Assembly: GCA_900470195.1 (NCBI GenBank)
Contig: UEIJ01000039.1
Span: forward strand, 1 to 45,842
Reading direction: 5' to 3'
DNA from: Hyphomicrobiales bacterium
Lineage (GTDB): Bacteria; Pseudomonadota; Alphaproteobacteria; Rhizobiales; Rhizobiaceae
DNA length: 45,842 nt
The notes beneath the pieces are model-generated. The model was not told where the DNA came from and ran no database searches. It saw nothing but the letters and a program-made list of their open reading frames with translations. The translations under genes were made by a program, and so were the position numbers. Positions 9,308 to 17,707 of this stretch are shown piece by piece; positions within the stretch are counted from its first letter, which is position 1, and the number at the start of each line of letters is the position of its first letter.

Positions 9308-9987
9308 TACACGTCCTCGATAAAATTGACGGTCGGAAATGACCACTGCGAAATCAGATCAAGATCGAGGTCCATTTCACTGTCGGAGGCCAGACGCATC
9401 CGGCACACTGGATAGTCGAACTCCATTTCGCTACCGGCTGGGGCTGCCTCGCGGGCTGGAGGCCGGAATGTGATCGTCGCCGTATTTGTACCTGTCATCT
9501 GCACTGTACGGATGCGGTACATTCGTTCTACGATGGAGAAATCCATCCCTGGCTGCAATTGTCCCGCCGTAACAAGCGATATGTTCGCCGTCGTCCCGCG
9601 CAGCGGTATGTTGCTGGTCAGGCGGATATCGATTGACCGGGAGCGGTACAGCCCGCCATCACTGAACGGGCTGGTATCGGAGTGAGGCACTTTATCAGCC
9701 GCGCCATCCCCGTCAGGATCGAACGGCTGATAAGCGCAGCAGCGAGGAACCAGGATCGGACGCAAACGACCTTCCAGCAGATTTGCAATAGCCCGAAATG
9801 CGAGAACGGAAGGCGATCCACGACGAATGATGATGTCACTGAACGTCGCCTTCCAGATACCGGCGTCGGAAGCCGTAACCTGCGTCACGCCCGACACGCT
9901 AGAAGGGCCTGCGAGTGTACGCGGGGCAATATTAAACGGGTCGCGCTTCGGCTTGAGCACCGAACGGGGCCAGAGAATGGTTGCCAT
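9307..9987 (-). CDS. Phage distal tail protein
   Basis: 226 residues, start overlapping the tape-measure stop in TAATG. Begins MATILWPRSVLKPKRDPFNIAPRTLAGPSSVSG. Contains a Cys pair (PRCCAYQPFD) and a beta-rich C-terminus (PVCRMRLASDSEMDLDLDLISQWSFPTVNFIEDV). No named family recognised with certainty. It sits where the distal-tail/hub protein belongs, directly downstream of the tape measure, and is probably a baseplate component. Confidence 0.62.
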   Translation of the reverse strand: MATILWPRSVLKPKRDPFNIAPRTLAGPSSVSGVTQVTASDAGIWKATFSDIIIRRGSPSVLAFRAIANLLEGRLRPILVPRCCAYQPFDPDGDGAADKVPHSDTSPFSDGGLYRSRSIDIRLTSNIPLRGTTANISLVTAGQLQPGMDFSIVERMYRIRTVQMTGTNTATITFRPPAREAAPAGSEMEFDYPVCRMRLASDSEMDLDLDLISQWSFPTVNFIEDV

Positions 9988-12338
9988 TACATTTTTCTCG
10001 CTTGTGCGTCTGCCAACATGGTCGGGAAGTTCGATTGAACAGCCTTGGCGCTTTGCTGCACCGAAACCTGAACAATTGCACCTGATGCAGTCTGAATGCG
10101 CTGATCGGCTATCTGAGCCATTCGGCCACTGTCATCCCGAAGAACGACGTTGATGGTTTCCGTGCTTCTCGCCTTGTTCACCATCCCTGCCCCGCGAGGA
10201 AGGACAACTTCACCACGCTGGAGAATGGCCGGAATTTCGCCCGGCTGAAGACCTGCTACGCCGCCGGTATGGTAGCGCTTTGCACCGGCAAAAACCGAAG
10301 GCGATACTGCGCGACCATGATTATATCCGTGCGTTCCAGCCACGCCGCCACTGTGCAGAATGCCGGGAATAATAGCGCCGCCGAAAAGACCGCCCTTCCC
10401 ACCGCCAAACAGACCGCCACCGCTGAAGATATTGTTCAGCGCGATGTCGATGAGCTTGCTGGCGACTTTCTGGAGCGCATTCGCCAAGGCCTCGGAAGCG
10501 CTCGCGCCATTCCGCAGGTCATCAATGAAGCCGCCCAGAAGGTCTTTGCCCAGGTTGGCAAACTCTTTCGCCTCCCGGTTCAACTCCTTCTGCTCAAGCT
10601 TGTAGGCCCGCGCTGCTTCCTTCATCTGGTCGTAGGCCGACACACGGCTCTGTGCGTAGGCGATCACGTCATCAACGGTCTTACCGCCGCCGAGGATCGA
10701 CTGATTTGCCGATATGGCCGACTGTGGCAGAACTTGGCTAACCAACGTGCCGCTCTTCGCAGTCAGAACCGAGATGGCACCTTTCGGGCCGAGGAAGTGG
10801 GCAAGTTGAAGCGCAGCTTCATTGACCGATACACCAGCTTGACGAAGGATAGCCGCATTCTCGCGGGCATATGCCTCGATCAGCTTCTTGGAAATCTCCG
10901 CATCATTGCGCAGCGCAAGGATTGTCTGGTCGGACATGTTCTTGGCGCGATCCGGAAAGTTCTTCTTGAACAGATCAAGCCAAGTGCTTTCGATGAACTG
11001 GCCGAGGCCGGTTGCGGAGGAAAGTGGGTTCTTCGCATTGGCCCGCCCGCCACTTTCCGCCTTCACAACATCGCGGACATACTTCGCAACGATATCATCA
11101 AGCTCATCAAAGCTGTCCTTCACTTTCTTGCTGCGGGTTCCTCCTGTGCGCCGTTCACGCTCTGGAGCGAAGCTTTCCGGGTTCGGACGCTGACCGGGCG
11201 TCGGGATCGTCTGAGCAACACGGATGCGATTTTGAGCCGCACGGAACGCATCGCCTGCAAGCCGCGCTTCTTCAACCGTCGTTGCCTTAGACATGGCCTC
11301 GCGATAGTCTTTCGCTGCCTGCTCCATGTCTGATAGCGCCGGAAGCGCGATGTTCGCTAAGCGCTGAAGAGATTTGCTGAACTCATTGACCCGCGAGGTC
11401 TCCTTCGCTGCGGCCTCACCGACACCGGATATGACCCCAGTCAACTGTCCTAATTTGGATTGAACTTCCGTTCCGGCACGCCCAGCATTGATGATTTCCC
11501 GGATGATCTCGCGGATATTCTCCGGCGTACCCTTCTGATTTTCGATCTCAATTAGGCGATCAACAAAGCGCTGAATATCCGGGTCGCCGCGCTTGATGCT
11601 ATCATTGAAGTTACTGAGCGCGCCCTGCAACTCTTGGATTGTGAAGGTGGCACCGCCAAACTCATCAATACCAATTTTGTTGACGCGCTCGACCAAGTCT
11701 GCGGAAACCGACTGGATGGTAGCCCGGTATTCACGAATGCTTTGTTGAATATCGTAGGTGAGAAGCTTCTTGCTTTTCGCGCTGTAATCATCTGCGCCAA
11801 CAGCGGCTTCCCCATACGCCTCCTTGATACGCCGGATCAGTTCAGCGTGTTGCTTCAGAACCTCGTCAGCCTCTTTCACATCGCTACCGAGACTGGTGAA
11901 ATACTGATATGCCGCTCCTGTCAGCCCGATAATGGCGAAGGATGCGAGAGATACCGGATTGAGCACCGAGGCAAACGCGCCACCCAAGAGCTTGACTGCA
12001 TTGATGACGCCGCCGCTGCCCTGAAAGACCTGCGCGACCTGCCCGCCCTGCTGCATCATCACAGTGAACGGTGAAGCGCCACCTGCAAGGCTTGTGGCGA
12101 TATCGTTCAACTGGAAAGACAAGTTTGCTGTGGCGGCACGTGTCGCGCCAATAGACATAACGGCCTTGTCGCTGCCGTCCTTGAAGGACTTAGCAACATT
12201 GTCGTTTGCTTTCTTGAAACGGTCCTCTACCGACTGCGCTTCCTTGGCGGCACGACGCGCAATAGCTGCCATCTGCCTTTCAACCTTGGCCTGCGATGCT
12301 TCAATGCGTATCAGCAAGGCGGCAGCATCGTCAGCCAT
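9987..12338 (-). CDS. Tape measure protein with lytic transglycosylase domain
   Basis: 783 residues. ATG 12338 has a strong GGAAGGA Shine-Dalgarno motif. The N-terminal ~160 residues are the tail-length tape-measure type (coiled coil, then LNDIATSLAGGASPFTVMMQQGGQ and a hydrophobic patch at 110-145). Around residues 418-540 is an SLT-type lysozyme-like domain: VVKAESGGRANAKNPLSSATG with likely catalytic Glu428, followed by GLGQFIESTW. The C-terminus is Gly-rich (LFGGGKGGLFGG). Role: sets tail length, and the enzymatic segment opens peptidoglycan during DNA entry. A transglycosylase inside the tape measure is known in several siphophages. Confidence 0.9.
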   Translation of the reverse strand: MADDAAALLIRIEASQAKVERQMAAIARRAAKEAQSVEDRFKKANDNVAKSFKDGSDKAVMSIGATRAATANLSFQLNDIATSLAGGASPFTVMMQQGGQVAQVFQGSGGVINAVKLLGGAFASVLNPVSLASFAIIGLTGAAYQYFTSLGSDVKEADEVLKQHAELIRRIKEAYGEAAVGADDYSAKSKKLLTYDIQQSIREYRATIQSVSADLVERVNKIGIDEFGGATFTIQELQGALSNFNDSIKRGDPDIQRFVDRLIEIENQKGTPENIREIIREIINAGRAGTEVQSKLGQLTGVISGVGEAAAKETSRVNEFSKSLQRLANIALPALSDMEQAAKDYREAMSKATTVEEARLAGDAFRAAQNRIRVAQTIPTPGQRPNPESFAPERERRTGGTRSKKVKDSFDELDDIVAKYVRDVVKAESGGRANAKNPLSSATGLGQFIESTWLDLFKKNFPDRAKNMSDQTILALRNDAEISKKLIEAYARENAAILRQAGVSVNEAALQLAHFLGPKGAISVLTAKSGTLVSQVLPQSAISANQSILGGGKTVDDVIAYAQSRVSAYDQMKEAARAYKLEQKELNREAKEFANLGKDLLGGFIDDLRNGASASEALANALQKVASKLIDIALNNIFSGGGLFGGGKGGLFGGAIIPGILHSGGVAGTHGYNHGRAVSPSVFAGAKRYHTGGVAGLQPGEIPAILQRGEVVLPRGAGMVNKARSTETINVVLRDDSGRMAQIADQRIQTASGAIVQVSVQQSAKAVQSNFPTMLADAQARKM

Positions 12339-12358
12339 GGTTCAATCCTTCCAAGTCG

Positions 12359-12526
12359 TCATTCGAACCCGGCAATGCCGAGTTCGCTCAGAACTTCGTC
12401 GCTATAATCAGGTGCTTTGTCTTCCGCGCCGTTCGCCTTGGCGAAGCCAGTTGCGCAGCAGTTAAATTCCCACAGCGTCATGTCATCGATCTGCCTGGGC
12501 GACAGACCGAGAGCGGCCCCAGTCAT
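12359..12526 (-). CDS. Small tail assembly chaperone (second ORF)
   Basis: 55 residues (MTGAALGLSPRQIDDMTLWE...SELGIAGFE). The start ATG overlaps the stop of the preceding gene in ATGA. It resembles the small phage protein that follows the GTA gp10-type gene in alphaproteobacterial phages (a 'phage tail assembly chaperone' with a W-E-F core). The upstream -1 frame stays open through the end of the preceding gene, so it could also be made as a G-GT type fusion by frameshifting. Positioned right before the tape measure, as tail chaperones are. Confidence 0.7.
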   Translation of the reverse strand: MTGAALGLSPRQIDDMTLWEFNCCATGFAKANGAEDKAPDYSDEVLSELGIAGFE

Positions 12527-12918
12527 GTAGAACTGGGACCATCTTGTTTTTCCGTTCGGGAGCGGCGCGCTGCTTTTTCCGTCCCCGCCTTTAACTCCCC
12601 CGGCTGGTCAGCCTCCTCATCCCACATCAGGAAGGAATGGAGAATTGTTGCGGCAGGAACGGCAAGGCTGTACGGGCTGGCTATCTCAAGCGCCCGGTCG
12701 ATGGTTCGCTGCGCCTCGCGCTCATCCATACCGCCACCGATGAGGCCAAGCCGGATCGGTTGCAGTACATCGTCAATCTTCCACTGCGATGTCAGAAGGC
12801 GTGTGAGGATGACGAAGCACCCGGCATCCGAGCGCTGTTCAAGCGCCCGAAGCTCACCAATACCGAGACAGAAATCATGTTCACCGGCTGGCCACACAAA
12901 TGAACGGGCTGGCCGCAT
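12523..12918 (-). CDS. Gene-transfer-agent gp10-like tail assembly chaperone
   Basis: 131 residues. ATG 12918 overlaps the tail-tube stop as TAATG. Contains HDFCLGIGELRALEQRSDAG and GLIGGGMDEREAQRTIDRAL, typical of the GTA_gp10-like family that lies between tail tube and tape measure. The C-terminus is basic (ARRSRTEKQDGPSST). It probably coats the tape measure during tail assembly. Near its 3' end is a GGAAAAAC tract from which a -1 shift would fuse it to the next small ORF. Confidence 0.78.
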   Translation of the reverse strand: MRPARSFVWPAGEHDFCLGIGELRALEQRSDAGCFVILTRLLTSQWKIDDVLQPIRLGLIGGGMDEREAQRTIDRALEIASPYSLAVPAATILHSFLMWDEEADQPGELKAGTEKAARRSRTEKQDGPSST

Positions 12919-13373
12919 TATGGAGCAACCTTTGCGGTACGGGTCGGAACGCCGTCGAATTGGATTTCGATATCAGCGCTGACCTTCTGGCCTTTTTCGA
13001 CGGCATTGTTGAGGTTGACAAGGTAGGCAGGCCCGGTTTCATATTCCGTATCACCGACAGCCGCCTTGACGTGCTGGATGCGGATATTCTTCACCTGACC
13101 GTTGTACCACCAGTCCATCATCATTTCGTGGCTCTGGGCTGCCCATATGCCATTTGCCGATATGGTCACTTCCGAGGACTGCACAGCGCGTTCAATAGCG
13201 GAAGGCAGGCTTTCGTCGTCACAATCCTGCGGCACTTCCGTGGTTTGCATATTGTGCTGACGGTTGATGCCGCGCTGAGTGAGGCCGCACACCTTCGTGA
13301 ACGTACCGGCGGTTTCAGTCTCGACTTCGAGGATGAAATCAGGGAATGCGGCGGTGATCGGCTTGGTAGCCAT
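12918..13373 (-). CDS. Major tail tube protein
   Basis: 151 residues (MATKPITAAFPDFILEVETETAGTFTKVCGLTQRG...). Matches the pattern of TP901-1/GTA-type tail tube proteins: a beta-rich fold, ANGIWAAQSHEMMMDWWYNGQVKNIRIQ in the middle, and KGQKVSADIEIQFDGVP near the end. It polymerises into the non-contractile tail tube. Upstream (13374-13451) is a short untranslated stretch with a small hairpin, perhaps allowing separate high-level expression. A GGAG motif precedes the ATG. Confidence 0.85.
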   Translation of the reverse strand: MATKPITAAFPDFILEVETETAGTFTKVCGLTQRGINRQHNMQTTEVPQDCDDESLPSAIERAVQSSEVTISANGIWAAQSHEMMMDWWYNGQVKNIRIQHVKAAVGDTEYETGPAYLVNLNNAVEKGQKVSADIEIQFDGVPTRTAKVAP

Positions 13374-13416
13374 GTGCTTTCTCCATGCGAAAACGGGCCA
13401 GCTACTCGCCAGCCTT

Positions 13417-13433
13417 AAAAGGGCTTGAGGCCC
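13417..13433 (-). terminator. Weak hairpin with T run upstream of the tail tube gene
   Basis: On the minus strand GGGC-CTCAA-GCCC is followed by TTTT. It is small and lies inside the late operon, so at most an attenuator or RNA-processing signal. Confidence 0.3.
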
Positions 13434-13451
13434 GGTTTCAGGTGAATGGGC

Positions 13452-13655
13452 TTACTTCGCCCGGTTACGGCTCTTCAGAGCGCGTTTTTCATCGCGTGAC
13501 GGGCTTTGAACCTTGGTGGCCCAGCCCTTCGACACGCAATAATCGATGAAATCCTGCGGTCGCTCTTGCGGCTCAACGGACGGCTTTGCATTGAACGAGA
13601 ACCGGCTTTGTGGCCGAGACCAATTGCATTCGACCTTGAAGATTGCCCACGCCAT
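13452..13655 (-). CDS. Small phage protein in the tail-connector region
   Basis: 67 residues (MAWAIFKVECNWSRPQSRFSFNAKPSVEPQERPQDFIDYCVSKGWATKV...KSRNRAK). ATG 13655 forms TGATG with the upstream stop; the GTG just before is a less likely start. The basic tail and the pattern 'PQERPQDFIDYCVSKGWA' look like a short structural or connector-associated phage protein. No family recognised. Confidence 0.6.
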   Translation of the reverse strand: MAWAIFKVECNWSRPQSRFSFNAKPSVEPQERPQDFIDYCVSKGWATKVQSPSRDEKRALKSRNRAK

Positions 13656-14056
13656 CACGCTATCTCCACTTTTATCTCGACCTGGATAATTCCGTGCGAG
13701 GTCAGACCATCAGGATCGGAAACGACTTGGCAATATGGGACTGTCATTTCGACAATTGCATTGTCAGAAATCGTTGGCATGTCTCGAATGAGAGCCTTTT
13801 TCACGCCATCCGTGATGTTCTTGCACTCGCCCTTACCCACCGCACGCGACCATACATCCAACTGGATTGTATGTGTCTCTGCTTCGATGCACTCAGCCCC
13901 ATCATCTACAATGTCCGATGGCCCAAAGCTGACATACGGGAACGTTGCATTGTCCGGTACGCGATCATAAACACGTCCACCCGCAAGCGTCAGGACTTCC
14001 GGGACGGTGCGCAATTTCGCGTATAGGTATCGCTGAAGCTCTTCGGAGATATTCAC
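13655..14056 (-). CDS. Tail completion / terminator protein, DUF3168 family
   Basis: 133 residues (MNISEELQRYLYAKLRTVPEVLTLAGGRVYDRVPDNATFPYVSFGP...). The GGRVYDRVP..ATFPYVSFG signature and the later THTIQLDVWSR segment are those of DUF3168, the tail terminator family (GTA gp8-like). It caps the tail tube and joins it to the head. The start overlaps the upstream stop in ATGA. Confidence 0.84.
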   Translation of the reverse strand: MNISEELQRYLYAKLRTVPEVLTLAGGRVYDRVPDNATFPYVSFGPSDIVDDGAECIEAETHTIQLDVWSRAVGKGECKNITDGVKKALIRDMPTISDNAIVEMTVPYCQVVSDPDGLTSHGIIQVEIKVEIA

Positions 14057-14493
14057 GCGCCGTTTTCCCTCTTAATCGCTTCTCGGATAGCTCGCGTTAC
14101 TCTTGACCGGACGCGCTTCTTGTTTGCGCGCCATGAGCCAAAGAAAAAGGGCCTCGGCCCCATTTCCTGGGTTCCGAACTCAAGCAACCGTGCGAGCTGA
14201 AACTGATTTCGATTGCCGACCCGTGTTTTCTCACTACCTGCAAAGATCACAATGCGCATGGTGTTGTATTTTCGGTTCTGAACTTCACCGATCACCATTG
14301 AACCCTTCGGCGCGTCTCCCCAGGTCCAGCCGATGGTATTGGCCAACTCGCCGGTGTCACGCGGAACCCGGCGCTTCATCATGTCCACGACTTCCTGAGC
14401 ACCCTTCTCCATCGCATCCGAAGCAGCCTTGCGAATTGCTTCTGGTATCGTTTTGGTCAGGCGCTTCTCAAGGGCTTTGATGCCATCCACCAT
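14053..14493 (-). CDS. HK97 gp10-family neck/tail protein
   Basis: 146 residues. Features: an N-terminal amphipathic helix (IKALEKRLTKTIPEAIRKAASDAMEKGAQEVVDMMKRRVPRDTGEL), the 'P-x-DTG-L' motif and a C-terminal FGTQEMGPRPFFFGSW, both diagnostic of HK97-gp10 family head-tail joining proteins. It lies in the expected place between head-closure and DUF3168 genes. Confidence 0.87.
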   Translation of the reverse strand: MVDGIKALEKRLTKTIPEAIRKAASDAMEKGAQEVVDMMKRRVPRDTGELANTIGWTWGDAPKGSMVIGEVQNRKYNTMRIVIFAGSEKTRVGNRNQFQLARLLEFGTQEMGPRPFFFGSWRANKKRVRSRVTRAIREAIKRENGA

Positions 14494-14497
14494 GACA

Positions 14498-14845
14498 TCA
14501 CCCCGTAGCTACGCCACTTTCGCACGTGAGCGCGATAAATTGGCGGTTAACTTCGTGCTCTATATCTCTGATATTGAACGATTTTCCGGTACGGACATCC
14601 CGAAGCATCCAGTCCGTGGAAATCAGCCGGGTATTGGACGAGTTGCGGACCCGGATAACCTGTGTGTGCTTGCCCTGAAGACGGCCAGCCATAACGGCTT
14701 CAGACCCGCGAAGGTGGATGTATTCGCCTCTGGTCTGGAACTGCTCGACCCAATCAGAAACCGTGTTCCCCATGCCATCGTCAACGTCTTCACGTTTCAG
14801 CAGCGCCACCTGGTAGTGAAGCTGACCCGATCCTGCTTTTGCCAT
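14498..14845 (-). CDS. Phage head closure protein (SPP1 gp16-like)
   Basis: 115 residues from ATG 14845; the GTG six bases upstream is a less likely start. Reads MAKAGSGQLHYQVALLKREDVDDGMGNTVSDWVEQFQTRGEYIHLRGSEAVMAGR, the beta-barrel head-tail joining (Phage_H_T_join) signature. It closes the portal after packaging and docks the tail. It starts 2 nt after the preceding stop. Confidence 0.85.
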   Translation of the reverse strand: MAKAGSGQLHYQVALLKREDVDDGMGNTVSDWVEQFQTRGEYIHLRGSEAVMAGRLQGKHTQVIRVRNSSNTRLISTDWMLRDVRTGKSFNIRDIEHEVNRQFIALTCESGVATG

Positions 14846-14847
14846 GG

Positions 14848-15414
14848 TCACACCTTTGGACGCCGGAAAGGCCAGATAAGCGCCTCATAGGCCGGGTTGC
14901 TGTCGATGCGTGGGCCTTCTGGATCGCCACGGTACGAATACATCAAGCCAACATGCATAAGGATGGCCGCCTTGAGAGAGGCCGGAACTTCAGCCGCCGG
15001 AACGCCCGCCGTGTATTCAATCGTCACGGCATCAGGTCGGGAAACTGTGGCGGGCCACGAGTTGCCGTAAGTGAGCGAAATAACTGTTCCGCAGGCATAG
15101 TCCAGCGTCTTATAGGAGGCCGCCGGAACGGTTTGCTCCACATTGTCAGCGTCGAAGTACTTCACCGATACAACGCTTGCCACGGGGGCATTACGGAGCC
15201 GCAGGAAGCTATCGAACGAGCAAAAGGACTGCTTCCATGTCTGGGTGACAAGCGACATGTTCAGCGTTCGCTCCAGATGGTCGGTAGCAGCCTGAACAAA
15301 GCGCGTGATCTGAGCGTCATCATCGGTGAACCCGGAAACGATCAGATGCTGGCGCGCTTCATCCAGTGACACCGGCGTCTCTGCTGGCGCTTGTGTGCGG
15401 ACTGGAAGCAGCAT
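14848..15414 (-). CDS. Head-tail connector protein (gp6 / phiE125 gp8-like)
   Basis: 188 residues. Contains VSLDEARQHLIVSGFTDDDAQITRFVQAATDHLERTLN near the N-terminus, YTAGVPAAEVPASLKAAILMHVGLMY, and a C-terminal YEALIWPFRR, all typical of head-tail connector family proteins that form the ring below the portal. Located between the capsid and head-closure genes as expected. Confidence 0.86.
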   Translation of the reverse strand: MLLPVRTQAPAETPVSLDEARQHLIVSGFTDDDAQITRFVQAATDHLERTLNMSLVTQTWKQSFCSFDSFLRLRNAPVASVVSVKYFDADNVEQTVPAASYKTLDYACGTVISLTYGNSWPATVSRPDAVTIEYTAGVPAAEVPASLKAAILMHVGLMYSYRGDPEGPRIDSNPAYEALIWPFRRPKV

Positions 15415-15417
15415 CGA

Positions 15418-15597
15418 TTATTCGCCTTTGTTCTTGTCAGATGCGCCTTCGGCCTTGTTCTTGGGCTTGCCTTCGGCCTTGGCCCTCAACACGCCGCTTT
15501 TCACCAGATGAGCAACATCGGTTTCCGATGCATCGCGCTCATCACCAGGCAGATAGAACTTGTCGCCCTGATGCTGACGGATAACTTCGTACTTCAT
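15418..15597 (-). CDS. Small basic phage protein downstream of the capsid gene
   Basis: 59 residues (MKYEVIRQHQGDKFYLPGDERDASETDVAHLVKSGVLRAK...). ATG 15597 has an AAGGAG Shine-Dalgarno motif 7 nt upstream. The pattern (Y-V-...-Q-G-D-K-x-Y-x-x-G-D-x-R-x-A-x-x-x-x-V-x-H-L) is common for short proteins placed between capsid and connector genes in alphaproteobacterial phages. The Lys/Glu-rich C-terminus is probably disordered. Function unknown. Confidence 0.7.
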   Translation of the reverse strand: MKYEVIRQHQGDKFYLPGDERDASETDVAHLVKSGVLRAKAEGKPKNKAEGASDKNKGE

Positions 15598-15615
15598 GGG
15601 GTTTCTCCTTCGGTT

Positions 15616-15643
15616 CAAGAAACGGGCGGCGTTAACCGCCCGT
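15616..15643 (-). terminator. Terminator after the capsid gene
   Basis: Minus strand: ACGGGCGG-TTAACG-CCGCCCGT followed by TTCTT. The 8-bp GC-rich stem lies between the capsid stop and the next Shine-Dalgarno motif. Partial termination here would raise capsid mRNA relative to tail genes. Confidence 0.6.
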
Positions 15644-15661
15644 CGATTTGAGCCGACCGGA

Positions 15662-17005
15662 TTACGGGGTCTCAGGCGCGTTGACATCGCCGTAGATGAA
15701 CGCTTCTGGACGGTAGACGGCCAGAGCAAGACGTTCTTCCGCGAGGATGGTGACGAGGTTCTTGATGAAGTCGTCTTCGTTCTCGGTTGCGACTTCGACG
15801 CGAGCCTGCCAGCGGTCGAAAATCTGCGCACCCAGCTTGAATGCACCCGTGAGGAACTTGCCTGCGGCCATGGCCTGGGTCGTGACAACCGGCAGACCCC
15901 AGAGGGTCGGAGCAATCGTTCCCTGCGGGTTGCCGATGATGTAACGGCCCTGGGTGTCCTTCAGGAGTTCGATCGAAGTCCAGTCAATCGGGCTGAGAAC
16001 GTGACCAGTCGCCGGGTATTCAGCCAGAGCAGCCTGAAGCATCGCCACACGAAGGCGGTCGATGCCGGTCACGGTCGCGGGCATGGTCGTGCCAGCTGGA
16101 ACCGCAAAGGCGGTTGCCTGCGGAATGATGCCCAGCAGGTTCTGGCCGGTGCCATCGCCATTGAGAAGCTGGTTCTCTTCGACATAGGCCAGACCGTACA
16201 GCAGACGCTGATCGATAATCGAACGCAGCTGGGCGATGTCAGACAGCACCTGACGGGATGCCTTCATCCAGTGCGCGATGACCTTGGCAGAGGTCGTGAT
16301 CAGTTCAAACTGAATGTCAGAACCGGGCTTTGCAGCACCTTCAGCCACCGGAGCGGCGTTGTTGTTGAAGCCCTTTTCCTTGACGTATTCCAGCGAACCG
16401 CCGTCCATCTGGCCCTGCGAAAGCAGGTCACGGATCGTGAGACGACGCTGAGGCAGTTCGAGGATGCCCGGAAGGCGAGTGGTCTGGATCGCAGCGCCAA
16501 CGGAACCGGCGGCGTTCGTAGTTGCCGTGGTCAGCGTGGCCTTGGTCTGAATGTCGATGCGACCGCGAGGGTTGGCCTGACCGAGAAATTCCTTGACCTT
16601 GTCGTTCTCAACGAACTGTTCGCCAATGGACTTTTCACGGTCGCCTTCGCCGCCGGAACGGGCCGCCTTCTGCTCGAACTCGTCAAGGCGAGCCTTGAGT
16701 TCGTTCATTCCCAAAAGGGCTTCGTCGGCTTTTTCCTTGAGACCGGCACTCATGTCGCCGTTCTTTTTGGCCTCGTCCAACGCTTTTTCAGCCAGTTCTT
16801 TGACTGTGTCATGCTTGCTGTCGAACTTCTGCTTCAGTTCAGCGGCCAGCGCTTCAAGTTCACCCGCTGCGCCTGCACCGGCACTCGCCGTGAAGATAGA
16901 GCCAGCAGTTGCGTGATCCATGCCGAAAAATACGGCCACAGCCGCAAGCGCGAAGCACGTCAGTGCGGTGAGTGCAAGCACTCGATTGAAACTAATCGTA
17001 TTCAT
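15662..17005 (-). CDS. Major capsid protein, HK97 fold, with hydrophobic N-terminus
   Basis: 447 residues. Residues ~45-125 are a charged coiled-coil delta domain (ELEALAAELKQKFDSKHDTVKELAEKALDEAKK) that acts as built-in scaffold. From about 150 onward the mature HK97-fold capsid follows (TTATTNAAGSVGAAIQTTRLPGILELPQRRLTIRDLL ... LLNGDGTGQNLLGI ... AIVTEERLALAVYRPEAF-type end). A U35 protease gene lies just upstream. Odd: residues 7-28 are a strongly hydrophobic segment (VLALTALTCFALAAVAVFFG). The ATG at 17005 has a good GGAG at 7 nt, whereas the internal ATG at 16921 has none, so the hydrophobic N-terminus appears real. It would be removed with the delta domain at maturation. Confidence 0.92.
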   Translation of the reverse strand: MNTISFNRVLALTALTCFALAAVAVFFGMDHATAGSIFTASAGAGAAGELEALAAELKQKFDSKHDTVKELAEKALDEAKKNGDMSAGLKEKADEALLGMNELKARLDEFEQKAARSGGEGDREKSIGEQFVENDKVKEFLGQANPRGRIDIQTKATLTTATTNAAGSVGAAIQTTRLPGILELPQRRLTIRDLLSQGQMDGGSLEYVKEKGFNNNAAPVAEGAAKPGSDIQFELITTSAKVIAHWMKASRQVLSDIAQLRSIIDQRLLYGLAYVEENQLLNGDGTGQNLLGIIPQATAFAVPAGTTMPATVTGIDRLRVAMLQAALAEYPATGHVLSPIDWTSIELLKDTQGRYIIGNPQGTIAPTLWGLPVVTTQAMAAGKFLTGAFKLGAQIFDRWQARVEVATENEDDFIKNLVTILAEERLALAVYRPEAFIYGDVNAPETP

Positions 17006-17035
17006 GGGTTTTCTCCAGATGGTTGAAAGTTCGGG

Positions 17036-17701
17036 TCAGTCGCGAAGAAGATTGCGAAGTAATTCGACCCGTTGATCAGCCTTTTCGCCCTCTGGCTCAC
17101 CCAGAACGGCCTTCGAATAGCCGACAGAGGCGATCTGCACGGCCATGCTTTTGGGAACCCCTGCCTCACGCAAGATGTCCTCAAACTCTTTGATAGGCAT
17201 GGGATCGCCATCGCGCAGACGGCGGGCGAACTCTTCCATGCGTTCAGATTTCACTGCCTCGATACGGGCGCGGCGGTTGGCCGGGAAAGACACTGGCGAG
17301 ATTTCGCGCAGGTCCAATTCCTCCAGGTTGCGCACATTGCCGTCGGGCGTTGCTTTGATCTCGCGGTAGCCAATAGACAGACCGCCGATTGCGTTCGCCT
17401 TCATGAGTGCATGGACCTCGCGGGCCTTCTGCACTTCCATGATAAGGCGACCCTTGCCCCAGAGGCCCTTTGCATCTTCCGCAAGGTCTTCCCAGATACC
17501 AATCGGCTCGTTCGGGTTGTGCTGCCACAGCATGAGAACATTGGTTCCCTCACGCTTATGCTTGGCAAGGCTCCCGGCAAAAGCCCCCGGCATGACGCGC
17601 TCGCCGTAGCTGTCCACATTGCCATTGACCGAGCCGTAACCCGTAAAGGTGCCGTCTTCCGACAGGTCTTTAACCTGTAGGGCAAAGTCTTTGGTTTTCA
17701 T
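17036..17701 (-). CDS. HK97-family prohead protease (peptidase U35)
   Basis: 221 residues. Likely catalytic His61 in LMLWQHNPNEPIG and Ser109 in AIGGLSIGYRE, with GYGSVNGNVDSYGERVMPGAF near the start: the standard U35 arrangement. It cleaves the delta domain from the capsid protein and then itself during head maturation. It lies between portal and capsid genes, 30 nt ahead of the latter. Confidence 0.93.
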   Translation of the reverse strand: MKTKDFALQVKDLSEDGTFTGYGSVNGNVDSYGERVMPGAFAGSLAKHKREGTNVLMLWQHNPNEPIGIWEDLAEDAKGLWGKGRLIMEVQKAREVHALMKANAIGGLSIGYREIKATPDGNVRNLEELDLREISPVSFPANRRARIEAVKSERMEEFARRLRDGDPMPIKEFEDILREAGVPKSMAVQIASVGYSKAVLGEPEGEKADQRVELLRNLLRD

Positions 17702-17707
17702 CGAGAT

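Noticed and set aside
10269..11333. 354-residue plus-strand ORF opposite the tape measure gene
   Set aside because: Antisense shadow; the minus strand has clear transglycosylase and tape-measure features.
15596..17026. 476-residue plus-strand ORF opposite the capsid gene
   Set aside because: A shadow of the capsid and small gene; biased codon use of the real gene keeps the antisense frame open. No recognisable motif.
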